Positions 18,858 to 29,300 of a stretch of DNA of 64,000 nucleotides are shown piece after piece. The stretch is from contig SAXG01000104.1 of assembly GCA_012932865.1 (NCBI GenBank), positions 1 to 64,000 on the forward strand. Direction: 5' to 3'. Positions within the stretch are counted from its first letter, which is position 1; every line of letters begins with the position of its first letter. The position numbers and the translations under genes are program-made. The stretch is from Amylostereum areolatum. Its lineage: Eukaryota > Basidiomycota > Agaricomycetes > Russulales > Stereaceae. The notes under the pieces are model-generated. The model saw only the letters and a program-made list of their open reading frames with translations, was not told where the DNA came from and ran no database searches.

Positions 18858-21800
18858 ATGAAAGACGGCTTTGAACCCAAACCGTGCAAGATCTACCCCC
18901 TCTCACCTTCCGAGCAGATCGAACTCGACACCTTCCTCGACGACCACCTGAAGAAGGGCTATATCCGCCCTTCGAAGTCACCTCAGGCGAGTCCGTTCTT
19001 CTTTGTGAAGAAAAAGGATGGAAAGCTGCGTCCCGTACAGGACTATCGAGAATTAAACAAGGGCACTGTCAAGAATGAATACCCCTTGCCACTGATCTCT
19101 GAAATTGTCGACCGCCTCAAAGGTGCAAAGATCTTCTCCAAGATGGATGTTCGCTGGGGCTACAACAATGTCCGCATCAAGGAAGGTGACGAGTGGAAGG
19201 CTGCGTTCAAGACGAATCGCGGTCTCTTCGAACCTACGGTGATGTTTTTCGGGCTTATGAACTCCCCTGCGACATTTCAGGCAATGATGAATGAACTGTT
19301 CAAGGATCTCATCGACTCGGGCAAGGTCATCATCTACATGGACGACATCTTGGTGTTCACTCGCACCATGAACGAACACCGTGCCATAGTGCGGCAGGTT
19401 CTGCAGCGTTTGCAAGACAACGACCTCTTCCTCAAACCGGAGAAATGCGTCTTTGAACAAGACTCTGTTGAATACCTCGGACTCATCATCTCGCACGACA
19501 AGATCGCTATGGACCCCGTCAAGGTAGCAGGTATTCAGGACTGGCCGACACCACGAACGGTCAAAGATGTGCAATCCTTCCTCGGCTTCGGCAACTTCTA
19601 CCGACGTTTCATCAAGGACTTCTCCAAGGTTGCACGACCCCTATTTGACCTGACAAAGAAGGACTGCACATGGGACTGGTCGACGGACTGCCAAACTGCG
19701 TTTGACGCACTGAAAGCTGCGTTTACTTCCTCCCCCGTCTTGGTCATGCCTGACCCAAAGAAGCCTTACCTCGTTGAAGTCGATGCCTCGGACTTTGCTA
19801 CTGGAGGTATACTCTCGCAGAAAGGCGACGACGGTCACTGGCATCCAGTGGCGTATCTGTCCAAGGCCCTATCGGAACCGGAACGGAACTACGACATCTA
19901 CGACAAGGAGCTGCTTGCGATCATCCGTGCGCTTGAAGCCTGGCGCCACTACCTCGAAGGCGCCCCCGACACCGTCGAAATCTGGACAGATCACAAGAAC
20001 CTGGAGCACTTCAAGACGGCACAGAAGCTGAGCCGCCGACAGGCACGTTGGGCTCTATTCCTCACTCGATCTGACTTCTCGCTCGTTCATAAACCAGGAA
20101 TTTCCCACCGCCCGGACCCAATGTCTCGACGACCCGATCACAAGGATGGTGTTGAAAACGACAACAAGGAGCGCGTCTTGCTTGACCCCAAGTACTTCCA
20201 AGTACGCGCAACAAGGCCAGGAGCAGTAACCTCCCTTGGTGATGTCGAACTCCGACGACGTATCCGCGACTGCAAAACCAAGGACATCGAGGTCGTTCAA
20301 GCCCTGGACGCCATCTTACGAAACGGACCACGTACACTCGTCAAGAACCTTCAAGAGTGGAACTACGAAGAAGGCCTGGTCCTGTTTAGAGGAAAGGTAT
20401 ATGTCCCTGCAGATGACGAGTTGCGACGCGACATTGTCAAAATGTACCATGAATCGCCCCTGGCTGGACACCCCGGTCGCTTCAAGACTTACGAGCTTGT
20501 GAGTCGTGAATATTGGTGGCCTGGCATGTCTGTCTTTGTCCGCGACTTTGTAGCAGGATGCGCAACCTGCCAGTCGACGAAGACACAGAGCAGCCGACCC
20601 CACGTCGACATGATCCCAAACGAAGTACCCGATCGACCATTTGGCGTCATCTCCACCGACTTCATCGTCGAACTCCCTGACTGCGAAGGCTATAACGCCG
20701 TCAATGTCGTGGTCGATCGCCTCACCAAGATGGTGGTTACCACCCCATGTACAACGAAGATCACCAGTGATGGCACGGCCGACATTCTCTTCGACAAGGT
20801 ATACCGACACTACGGCTTAGCAGACAAGATCATCTCGGATCGTGGACCCCAATTTGCTGGACAGGTGATGCGTACACTCAACGAGAAGCTCGGGATCAAG
20901 TCCGCCCTCAGCACAGCGTATCACCCACAGACAGACGGCCAAACCGAATGCGAGAACCAGAACCTCGAGCAGTTTCTGCGAGTATTCTGCAACTACCGTC
21001 AAGACGACTGGGTGAAGTGGTTGCCCTTCTTCGAGTTTTCTCACAACTCTCGCACCCATGCAGCTACTGGAAAGGCTCCCTTTGAAGTCCTCTACGGCTT
21101 CCTCCCCAAGATGTACCCATCCGTGAACCCGTCCTCAAAGGTCCCTGCAGTTGAAGAACGCCTCCGTCAACTTGAAGAAGTCCGACAAGAGATCAAAGCC
21201 AGCCTTGCCCTCGCATCGGACTTAATGAAGCACTACAATGGTGACACGATCAGCAAATCGACACTGTTCGCCATTGGAGACAAGGTCTGGCTCGAAGGCA
21301 AAAACCTGAAGACGACGAGGCCGAAAGCTAAGCTTGCTGCCAAACGATTTGGACCCTTCGAGATCGTTGACGTCATTAGCCCAGTGAACTACCGCCTGAA
21401 GCTGCCGAAGACGTGGAGAATCCACCCAGTCTTCCATGCTTCGCTGCTCACCACGTACAAGGAGACAACGGCACATGGTCCAAACTATGAACAACCGCCG
21501 CCTGACCTCGTTGATGACGAAGAAGAATATGACGTTGAAGACATCATCGACTCGAAGCCGACCCGCAACAAGAAAGGCATACAATACCTCGTCAAGTGGG
21601 CAGGCTATCCTGACTCCGAGAATACCTGGCTCCCTCGCTCCTCGCTCTCAAAGGTCACCGACATGATCAACGCCTTCCACAAACGCCATCCAAATGCGCC
21701 CCGCCCTGTGCGTTCCCTCGGCATCTCCTTTGACGATTTTCTCGCATCTACCCTTGCAGATGACATCACGCTCCAGGCGAAAGCGCGTCTTAAAGGGGGG

Positions 21801-21872
21801 GTAATGTCACGGATCGCTCCATTTCTCTCTTCGTTTGCAGACCTCGTACACGCGACGTGTCACGGCACATGA
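18858..21872 (+). CDS. pol: Pol C-terminal part of element 1: RT, RNase H, integrase, chromodomain
   Basis: 1004 residues counted from the first Met; the frame itself opens just after the C7 run. Reverse transcriptase carries YMDD at 160-163. RNase H has its first Asp at 309 (VDASDFATGG). The integrase zinc finger begins at His 531 (HESPLAGH) and ends CATC. The catalytic triad is Asp 601, Asp 661, Glu 697, with exactly 35 residues between the last two. A GPY/F module (KRFGPFEI) follows, then a chromodomain at about 890-945 (YLVKWAGY), which in chromoviruses steers integration to particular chromatin. The frame runs into the 3' LTR. All catalytic residues are present, so only the upstream frameshift disables this copy. 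Confidence 0.93.
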   Translation: MKDGFEPKPCKIYPLSPSEQIELDTFLDDHLKKGYIRPSKSPQASPFFFVKKKDGKLRPVQDYRELNKGTVKNEYPLPLISEIVDRLKGAKIFSKMDVRWGYNNVRIKEGDEWKAAFKTNRGLFEPTVMFFGLMNSPATFQAMMNELFKDLIDSGKVIIYMDDILVFTRTMNEHRAIVRQVLQRLQDNDLFLKPEKCVFEQDSVEYLGLIISHDKIAMDPVKVAGIQDWPTPRTVKDVQSFLGFGNFYRRFIKDFSKVARPLFDLTKKDCTWDWSTDCQTAFDALKAAFTSSPVLVMPDPKKPYLVEVDASDFATGGILSQKGDDGHWHPVAYLSKALSEPERNYDIYDKELLAIIRALEAWRHYLEGAPDTVEIWTDHKNLEHFKTAQKLSRRQARWALFLTRSDFSLVHKPGISHRPDPMSRRPDHKDGVENDNKERVLLDPKYFQVRATRPGAVTSLGDVELRRRIRDCKTKDIEVVQALDAILRNGPRTLVKNLQEWNYEEGLVLFRGKVYVPADDELRRDIVKMYHESPLAGHPGRFKTYELVSREYWWPGMSVFVRDFVAGCATCQSTKTQSSRPHVDMIPNEVPDRPFGVISTDFIVELPDCEGYNAVNVVVDRLTKMVVTTPCTTKITSDGTADILFDKVYRHYGLADKIISDRGPQFAGQVMRTLNEKLGIKSALSTAYHPQTDGQTECENQNLEQFLRVFCNYRQDDWVKWLPFFEFSHNSRTHAATGKAPFEVLYGFLPKMYPSVNPSSKVPAVEERLRQLEEVRQEIKASLALASDLMKHYNGDTISKSTLFAIGDKVWLEGKNLKTTRPKAKLAAKRFGPFEIVDVISPVNYRLKLPKTWRIHPVFHASLLTTYKETTAHGPNYEQPPPDLVDDEEEYDVEDIIDSKPTRNKKGIQYLVKWAGYPDSENTWLPRSSLSKVTDMINAFHKRHPNAPRPVRSLGISFDDFLASTLADDITLQAKARLKGGVMSRIAPFLSSFADLVHATCHGT
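21791..21804 (+). other. Polypurine tract of element 1
   Basis: The purine run AAAGGGGGGG lies immediately upstream of the 3' LTR, separated from it by TAA. It serves as the plus-strand primer in reverse transcription. Confidence 0.75.
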
Positions 21873-22224
21873 CTTTCCCTTGCATCACATGCTTTGACGA
21901 CGTCATTACCCGGACTTCCGAGCGGGGTTCCGCATCCTTATCTATGACATCACTGCTCCGGACCTTCGTCCTCCGCCCCATGACTCCTTTCCTATTGTTC
22001 CCCCCGCTCGCACCACTATCGCATCGCATCGCACCATCGTTCTCACTTGTATATAAGGACAGTGTTTCTCTTCCCTTTTCCCTAGACTGTCCATCTCGTC
22101 ATACGGTACTGTAGCGCACGTTGCACTACCCTAGACCCTGGCACTCTCGAATCTATTTTCTTCTCGCTCCTCCCATCGTCGCGACTTAGGCGGTTCATCG
22201 GTCTCATAAACTGTGTTTCTGACA
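21805..22224 (+). repeat. 3' LTR of element 1
   Basis: It is 420 bp and nearly identical to 15129-15548; I see two substitutions. It is followed by ACCTC, the right target-site duplication. Confidence 0.95.
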
Positions 22225-23466
22225 ACCTCCCCCTCGCCGTCTTCACGCTATAAAATCTCGAAACAAATGCCCATGATATTTCCCAGCGGCAGGCCCACTC
22301 GCTCACTCTCCTTTCCCCACCCGCGACTCCAATCACAACACTTGCAACGCGCTCTCCCGTCCTCGATCACTCCCCCGCGCAGGCGTACCCCAAACTTCCC
22401 CCTCCTCCCCTCACCACACCGCATTGCGCCGCCGGCTTAGACGTCAGTCCTCACCCAGATCCGGGGCAGCCGTGCGGACACAACCCTCGAGGGACGGACC
22501 TGACGCTCCTAGCCCTTCTCTCCGAGCGCACTCGTGGTAAGCCCCCTCCGAACTTGGACCAACTCCTATCGCTCGCGTGTGCTGACCGCGATAATTCGTA
22601 GGTGCGACGGGGACCATGTGTCCCGACCGTGGCTTGTGTTGCAGCACCTGCCACGGTGGCGACACAGGTGAGGGGCCTGTGGAGTTTGGATGTTGGTATA
22701 ACCTGTTGGGTGGTGCGCGGCTAGCAAGCGGGTGGGCGTAGTGAGGGGTCTCTGTGGTCATGTATGTTGGGTACAAGTTAAGATATACCGCGTAGATGAG
22801 GACGTCCCTTGCAGGAATATGATGGGGTTTTAGTCGGGTACTTATACTTGTGAGGACCGGCGCCGTTGCATTGGGACCAAAGGGGCGTATTGGGAAAGCG
22901 ATTCGAGGAACTGGTGGGTTGGGAACACGAGGATACAAACAGGCACACGCGATGGTCCACGGCCTTTTGTTCTGCGTATGCGGGTACAATTGAACAATTG
23001 ATGCGTGGACGGTGAGAAGGATGGGACATACGAGCGACGGAGCTCCGTCGGCTTTGCATCTGTTCTTCCTTCAGATGGAGAAGGAGGTTGGTCTGTTTCA
23101 ATAAGCCTGTCGTATCAGACACCGGCATAAGTGCACTCGTCGTCCGTGTCCAGCTGCGTATGAGACTGGGAGCTAGTGAGTATCTCCGCAGCATTGTCAG
23201 CCAGCTCTGCCCATTGCCTTGATATGTACAGATATTCTGACAACATTTCACCAAAGGATCGTCACTGCGGAAGGAAGGGTGCGGTCTGTACACATATCAT
23301 ACTACATCTGCGCCAGATGATGATCCCTGGTTCCTATCATACAGAGGAGATCAATGAGCACGGTTTGCTGTATTAAACCACGTACGAAACGAAATCAAAA
23401 AGAGTTTACACGATGTTCCAGGTGTTTCCCAAGGTGAAATACTCCCGGCGTTCCAAAGCGGAGGGC
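22225..23466. other. 1.24-kb unique island between the two retrotransposons
   Basis: It begins with the right ACCTC duplication of element 1 and ends with the left AGGGC duplication of element 2. A TATAAA box lies near 22249. A short stretch at about 22455-22680 reads like two exons (PCGHNPRGTDLTLLALLSER, and CDGDHVSRPWLVLQHLPRW after a possible 22531-22600 intron), but no complete gene can be built. It could be a remnant of an older gene. Confidence 0.4.
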
Positions 23467-23923
23467 TGTCATGAACGGTCTATAATTTTCTTTTTACTTT
23501 ACATCGGTTACACGCTTTAGGACTTATCGACTTATCACCGGTCCGGCTCCACCTTGGCCCGGACCCGGCTCATCTATATCCCGCCCGGACCCACGTGACT
23601 CATCTCGGTCCGGGTCTGACTCCTTTCTCTTGACTCATGCTGTACGATACTGACTCATGCTGTGCTCTTTTACATACGACTGCTTACTTATACTTGGTCT
23701 GCTTACTGATCGCCGTGTATTGGTTGCTTACCTAAGTCTCTCTCCTCTTGTGTATATAAGGCTCGCTCTCGCTGTACATATTCCTTATCTCGAGCTAGTC
23801 AATTCTACCGACTTTGCTTGCTTTCCCTTGTCTGTCGCCGTGTCTGATCGGCTCCCCTCTGTCGTCCTCTTCCTCTGTCAGCTTTGTCGTAACTTGGTGC
23901 TGTCGCACTAGTCGTTGCTGACA
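23467..23923 (+). repeat. 5' LTR of element 2
   Basis: It starts TGTCATGAACGG and ends GTTGCTGACA. A TATATAA box lies at 23753-23759. The predicted RNA start is close to 23787 (ATCTCGAGCT). Confidence 0.95.
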
Positions 23924-23925
23924 TA

Positions 23926-23935
23926 AGCTCGAGAT
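23926..23935 (+). other. Putative self-priming primer-binding site of element 2
   Basis: AGCTCGAGAT starts on the third base after the LTR, as in element 1. It is complementary to 23787-23796 (ATCTCGAGCT), 34 nt after the TATA-box start. The sequence contains the palindrome CTCGAG, which makes a chance match somewhat more likely than in element 1. Confidence 0.55.
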
Positions 23936-24394
23936 CTGTTTACTCTTGCACCACCCTACGACCGTCCCTACGTACTGTAGCGTAGTAGTAGTAGTACCCG
24001 TCTGGTACTGACCTTGTTCTTCCCCCGTGCCGCCCTAGACCGTTGCCCCCAGAGTACGCGACTCGTTACCCTGACATTGTGGTCGTGCGCACGTATACCG
24101 GTGCCGGCTTGACGTTTCCTCGAAACGTTACACCTACTCGAGACTCTCCAATACCAGGAGTTGAAAGCTCAGAGGTGACAGTAGAAGGTGCACCTTTGGT
24201 GTAGGAAACGAGTAAAAGCGGCGAAAGGAAAGCGGTTTAGGAAGTCTTTGGGCTCGTGTCCCCTAGACGAAGAGACAGCCAACAGGTCGAGAAGACTGAG
24301 GCAGACCGTCTTGCGATCTCATAACAGAACCACCTTCCCTCGACAAAATCTTCCCTTGCCGCACAGAGTAACCATTTCGACTGGGGGCTCGTGC

Positions 24395-24796
24395 ATGGAA
24401 GATTGGCGCTCGCAAGTACAAGAATTCATCCCCATCAGCCACGACGCTATCATCTCCCTCATCAATGAATCTAAAGACCCTTGGGCCTGGCACAATTGGA
24501 AGGTCGCCTTCGGTGTAGAAGAACTTGAAGACTCCATCATAGACATCCACTTCTATCGCCTCAAAATAAGCGAACAAGGAAACGGAAACCTCTACGTCTA
24601 CTCCTGCCCATACGTCACCTACCGCTACAAACTCGAGCAACCCCCAAAATCCTTCTACGCGCCCAACGAGAAAATACCAGTAGACACTCGACACACCCAC
24701 CGCCTCCTTACACCAGGCAACACCCCCAGCCCCACACCAGAGCCAGAGGTCATCGACCTCACCCAGCCAGAGGTCATCGACCTCACCCACTTATAA
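24395..24796 (+). CDS. Upstream small ORF (Gag leader) of element 2
   Basis: From the ATG at 24395 (MEDWRSQVQEF) the frame gives 133 residues, ending with a direct repeat PEVIDLT...PEVIDLT and TAA at 24794-24796. The frame is the same as gag. After the TAA it stays open through acidic and globular sequence (SDSDTDVEDENCYIYPL) to the gag ATG at 25103. Its middle (SKDPWAWHNWKVAF) faintly resembles the leader of element 1 (KKDPWTAHGLNFRIF). No known domain is recognised. Readthrough would add an N-terminal extension to Gag. Confidence 0.5.
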   Translation: MEDWRSQVQEFIPISHDAIISLINESKDPWAWHNWKVAFGVEELEDSIIDIHFYRLKISEQGNGNLYVYSCPYVTYRYKLEQPPKSFYAPNEKIPVDTRHTHRLLTPGNTPSPTPEPEVIDLTQPEVIDLTHL

Positions 24797-25102
24797 ACAA
24801 TTCCCTCGTTCGGACTCAACGGCTCCGACTCCAGTTCTGACTCCGACACCGACGTTGAGGACGAAAACTGCTACATATATCCCCTCCCTCTAGGCTTCAC
24901 TGAACGAGGAAACGACTTCTTTGTCCAACTCGGAGACACCACTGTCGAAGTCGCCTTCGTAGCAACCCAAACAAGTGGCATCAGTTGGTACTTCGCCAAC
25001 GAAAGCCAAGACGACCTCACTGAAGCCGACTTCAACCTCATCGCCGCCTCCGCCCTACCGCCTGTCACCGACGAAGACTTCTCCGACCTCGACGAACCAA
25101 TC

Positions 25103-26359
25103 ATGGCTGCCCAGTGGATCCGCACCGACCCCCAACCCCCTCTCCCCGCCGAACTCGCCAACTGCACCGAAATCGGTGGAACATGGAACATTGTCATCGG
25201 CCAAACTGGCTCTCCCATCCAACACATGAATAACGGCACCGACGATGCCTGGCTCATGGAAGTAAATGGCCAATGGGTCGCCATCCCTGCCGTGCTTGTT
25301 GCTGCCCTCAACCTGCCACCCCCCACCGTCAACGTCACGGCCCCCCCCATCACCATCAACCCCCCTGCGGTCACTGTTAGTGCCCCAGCCGCCGCCGCCG
25401 CCAGACCCCCCCGAAAGAAAGTCCACGCGAAAACTCCTGAAGGCTTCTCTGGGAAACGAGAGGACTTCAATGACTGGATGCGATCGTGCGAGGAATACAT
25501 GCGAGCTGCTGAGGATGACCTCGTGACGGACAAGGACAAAGTCCTCTTCATTCTCACCTACATGACGGGGGAGGCAGCACGCACCTGGAAGGCCGAGTAT
25601 GAGGATGCACACTTGGCCAATGGAGCCATGGTCGCCTGGGTGGACTTCCACAAAGCACTCAAAGGGGCCTTCACCGACGTCAATGAGCAGCACCGTGCCG
25701 CAGTCGAACTGGACGGGTTCAAACAGACGAAGGGTACCACTGCCCATGAATACTTCGCCAAGTTCGAGCAACTCGCAAGAAAGGCAGGATACTCCACGGC
25801 GCAGGACCCTATCCACCTCATGCAGCTGCTCAAACACAACGTCTACTATCGGACCATCGACTCCATCTACGACAGCGGTCACGTTCCTCAGAAATATGAG
25901 GACCTCAAAGAGCGCATCATCCTGATCGACGGTCTGCGACAGGAGCGGGAGGACCTTAAGACCCAGCGCAGTGGACCCGTGCAGAACCAAAAACCCAAAG
26001 GACAAGGATCGTCCAATGGGCAACAAGGGGGGCAGGTCCCATGGCGCCGCGATGGAACCGGCACGGTGCACGGTGGCAAAGGTCAGCCGATGGACGTCAA
26101 CCGTGTCGACATCAAGGGGCGATGCTTCCGCTGCGGACAGAATGGCCACCAGGTGCGGGACTGCAGGGTGGACGTAAAGAACATCCGAGACATGTGGGGG
26201 AGGGACCGGTACACGGAACCACCAAAGCGGGAGGCTCGAGCACAGACGTTCGAGACGCCCACCGCCTGGGCTAGGAGCCTGTCGGCCGAAGATCGGAAAA
26301 GCGTGATGGACGCGCTTCAAGCTCAGCCGAAGGTGGAGGAGAAGAAGGAGGGTTTTTGA
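25103..26359 (+). CDS. gag: Gag polyprotein of element 2
   Basis: 418 residues. A Pro/Ala/Thr-rich segment (about residues 70-105) precedes the Gag capsid-type helical domain (FSGKREDFNDWMRSCEEY, MTGEAARTWKAEY, TTAHEYFAKFEQLARKAGY). A CCHC knuckle at residues 341-354 (CFRCGQNGHQVRDC) should bind the RNA genome. The protein forms the particle shell. The frame ends with GGT TTT TGA (26353-26359 contains TTTTTGA), overlapping the -1 pol frame by four bases. Confidence 0.92.
   Translation: MAAQWIRTDPQPPLPAELANCTEIGGTWNIVIGQTGSPIQHMNNGTDDAWLMEVNGQWVAIPAVLVAALNLPPPTVNVTAPPITINPPAVTVSAPAAAAARPPRKKVHAKTPEGFSGKREDFNDWMRSCEEYMRAAEDDLVTDKDKVLFILTYMTGEAARTWKAEYEDAHLANGAMVAWVDFHKALKGAFTDVNEQHRAAVELDGFKQTKGTTAHEYFAKFEQLARKAGYSTAQDPIHLMQLLKHNVYYRTIDSIYDSGHVPQKYEDLKERIILIDGLRQEREDLKTQRSGPVQNQKPKGQGSSNGQQGGQVPWRRDGTGTVHGGKGQPMDVNRVDIKGRCFRCGQNGHQVRDCRVDVKNIRDMWGRDRYTEPPKREARAQTFETPTAWARSLSAEDRKSVMDALQAQPKVEEKKEGF
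26353..26359 (+). promoter_or_regulatory. Candidate -1 frameshift site at the gag/pol junction of element 2
   Basis: TTTTTGA at the gag stop is the same string as in element 1. Pol continues at -1 from 26356 (TTG). Confidence 0.5.
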
Positions 26360-29300
26360 GGGGGCTGACGATGTACACGGCATCTGAAGCCCAAGTTTCT
26401 GTTTCTCGCTCGTCTGGTTTTGTGGCGCCTCGGTGGCCTGGTTCTCGTTTACATATGCGCATTGTTGATTCGGACTGTACTACTACGGGGGATATCCCCA
26501 TTATGACTTCTCTTACGGACTCTATCGGTACGGGCACGCGTCCCGTTGTTATTTTAGATACTCAGGCCTCGATTTGTGAGCCTTCGGCTTTGGATATGGC
26601 TTCGGTTTCGGCTTCAGTTTTGGATATGGCTTTGGATACGGACTCGGTTTTGGATATGGACCCTGTGAAGTCAGGGACAACGCCGTGCGATGGAAGGGGC
26701 ACGGCGCCCAAATCATGTTATATGGCACCTGGAACGGCTCAATGGACGCTTCATCGCTTAAGGGAAGACAAACCCGAAAGTGCAATTGCAATCCTTCGCA
26801 TCTGGACACACCACCGACGCCGTGACGAGGCTACTTATGAAGCCATCAAGGAAATAACTAGCATGGGAGACGAGTTAGCATGTCAAGCTCTACTAGAGCT
26901 CGCCACTCCTATGCAGTTCATACGCTCCGCCAGCGCCAAGGAACAAACGGTCATTCCCACACAACTGGTGGTAGATTCCAAACGCATTGTCAAAGCTCTC
27001 GCACTCCTGGACAGTGGTTGCACTGGCTCGTGTATCAACACGAAGTTTGTGCAGGAAAATCACATCCCCACGCGACGGACTGCTCGCCCAATCCCAGTAC
27101 GAAATGCAGACGGCACTCTCAACACAGGAGGTCCCATTACGGAATATGTCACACTTCGCCTAAATATTCAAGACCATGAAGAAAACATTGACCTGGCGGT
27201 CTCCAATCTAGGAGATACGGACCTTTTCATTGGACATGAGTGGCTAAAGAAGCACAACCCTCACATCGACTGGAAATCCGGGTCAATTGAATTTGACCGA
27301 TGCCCTATCAGCTGCTCTCGTCCCCCTCCCCTCCTCAATATCGATGAGGATGAAAAGGAGGAGGAAGAGCCAGTCCACATGGAAAAGGACGAGCAGCTGT
27401 TTGCTTTCGACTGGGATGGCTACAAAGCGACATACCACATCCGGACCCATGCATCGGACATTGCAATTGAAGAGCACGCTAAGAAAAAGGAACAGACCTT
27501 CTCTGAGCGAGTCCCAACGGCGTACCACGAATTCAAGGACATCTTTGACAAAGACGACTTCGACAAGCTCCCTGAGCGACGCCCATGGGACCACGCCATT
27601 GAGCTCACTCCTAACTTCAAACCGGTTGATTGCAAAGTTTACCCCCTCACATTGGACGAGCAGAAGCAACTGGACGCCTTTCTGGAAGAGAACCTGAGAT
27701 CTGGCCGGATTCAACCGTCCAAATCACCCATGGCCTCCCCATTCTTCTTCATCAAGAAAAAAGACGGCTCGCTACGTCCTGTGCAGGACTATCGAAAGCT
27801 CAATGAGATGACAATAAAGAACCGTTACCCGCTCCCGCTCATCCAAGAGTTGGTTGACAAACTTAAAGGAGCACGGCACTTTACCAAGCTCGATGTCCGA
27901 TGGGGGTACAACAATGTTCGGATTAAAGAAGGGGACGAGTGGAAAGCTGCATTCCGCACGAACAAAGGTCTCTACGAGCCTACGGTCATGTTCTTTGGAC
28001 TCACCAACTCCCCGTCTACGTTCCAAGCCATGATGAATGACCTGTTCAAAGACTTGATCCACCAAGGAGTCGTGGTCGTCTATTTGGACGACATCCTCAT
28101 CTTCACACATACGCTAGAAGAACATCGTCGAATAGTCAAGGAGGTCCTTCGGATCCTGCGAGAAAACAAACTCTATCTGAAGCCAGAAAAGTGCGAGTTT
28201 GAGAAGGCAGAAATCGAATACCTGGGCATGATTGTCGGTGGAGGAAGGGTTCGCATGGATCCAGCAAAGGTCGCGGCAATCACCAATTGGCCAGCCCCCA
28301 AAACGAAGAAACAACTTCAATCATTTTTGGGCTTTTGCAACTTCTACCGTCGCTTTATCAAGGACTTCAGTGGCATTGCTCACCCAATGACTAAACTCAC
28401 TGGGAAGACGGAATGGGTCTGGGACACCCCACAGCAGGAGGCTTTTGAGGAACTCAAGCGACGTATAACATCGCAGCCAGTTCTAGCAATCCCTACAGAC
28501 GATGGACAGTTCCGTGTCGAGGCGGACTCCTCTGACTATGCCACGGGCGCGGTACTTTCGCAACAACAGGACAATGGCAAATGGCACCCGGTCGCCTTCC
28601 TCTCAAAGTCCCTCAGCGAAGCTGAGAGGAACTATGAGATTTATGACAAGGAATTACTGGCTATCATGACGGCGCTAGAGGAATGGAGACAATACCTCAT
28701 GGGGGCACGACAGGAGTTTGAAATCTGGTCGGATCATCGCAATCTCACGTACTTCCGCAAGGCGCAGAAGCTAAATCGGAGACAAGCACGATGGTTAACG
28801 GAGCTACAAGAGTATCATTGTACGCTACTCCACAAGCCTGGCAAAACAATGGGTAAACCCGATGCTATTTCCCGACTAGCGGGCCTTGAGAAGGGGGAGA
28901 AAGACAATGAAAACATTGTCCTCCTGAAACCAGAACTCTTTCGCGCCCTCAACCATGCAGGAATTATAACCAATGGACCTGACAATGTCTTCATTGAGCG
29001 GATTCAGGAGGCTACCTTACTCCGAGACCATGCAGTAGAACGCGCCTTAGCACTCAAAGTGAAGGGATGGCTGGAACACGCAGATGGAACGATCACCTGG
29101 CAACACAGACTCTATGTCCCAAGAGACAAAGGACTCCGTGCAGACATCATCCAAGCTCATCATGACGGCCCGCTTGTCGGTCACCCAGGACGATACAAGA
29201 CCCATGAGCTCATCACGCGCAACTACTGGTGGCCTGCCATTAGAGACGATGTCCGGAAATATGTTGAAGGATGTGAGACCTGCCAACGTACCAAGATTAG

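Larger units (their letters stand above)
15129..22224 (+). mobile_element. Full-length Ty3/gypsy chromovirus, element 1 (7,096 bp)
   Basis: Two 420-bp LTRs (15129-15548 and 21805-22224) start TG and end CA. They differ at only two positions that I can see. A 5-bp duplication ACCTC flanks the element (15124-15128 and 22225-22229). The order is LTR, primer-binding site, upstream Gag-like frame, gag, protease, RT, RNase H, integrase, chromodomain, polypurine tract, LTR. This is the Ty3/gypsy chromovirus order. The pol frame is broken once by one extra C in a C7 run (18766-18772), so this copy is probably not autonomous although it inserted recently. Confidence 0.95.

Noticed and set aside
23657..23911. 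84-residue ORF present identically in both LTRs of element 2
   Set aside because: It lies within LTR regulatory sequence and overlaps the TATA box and RNA start; not a gene. The same holds for the 85-residue ORF in the element 1 LTRs.
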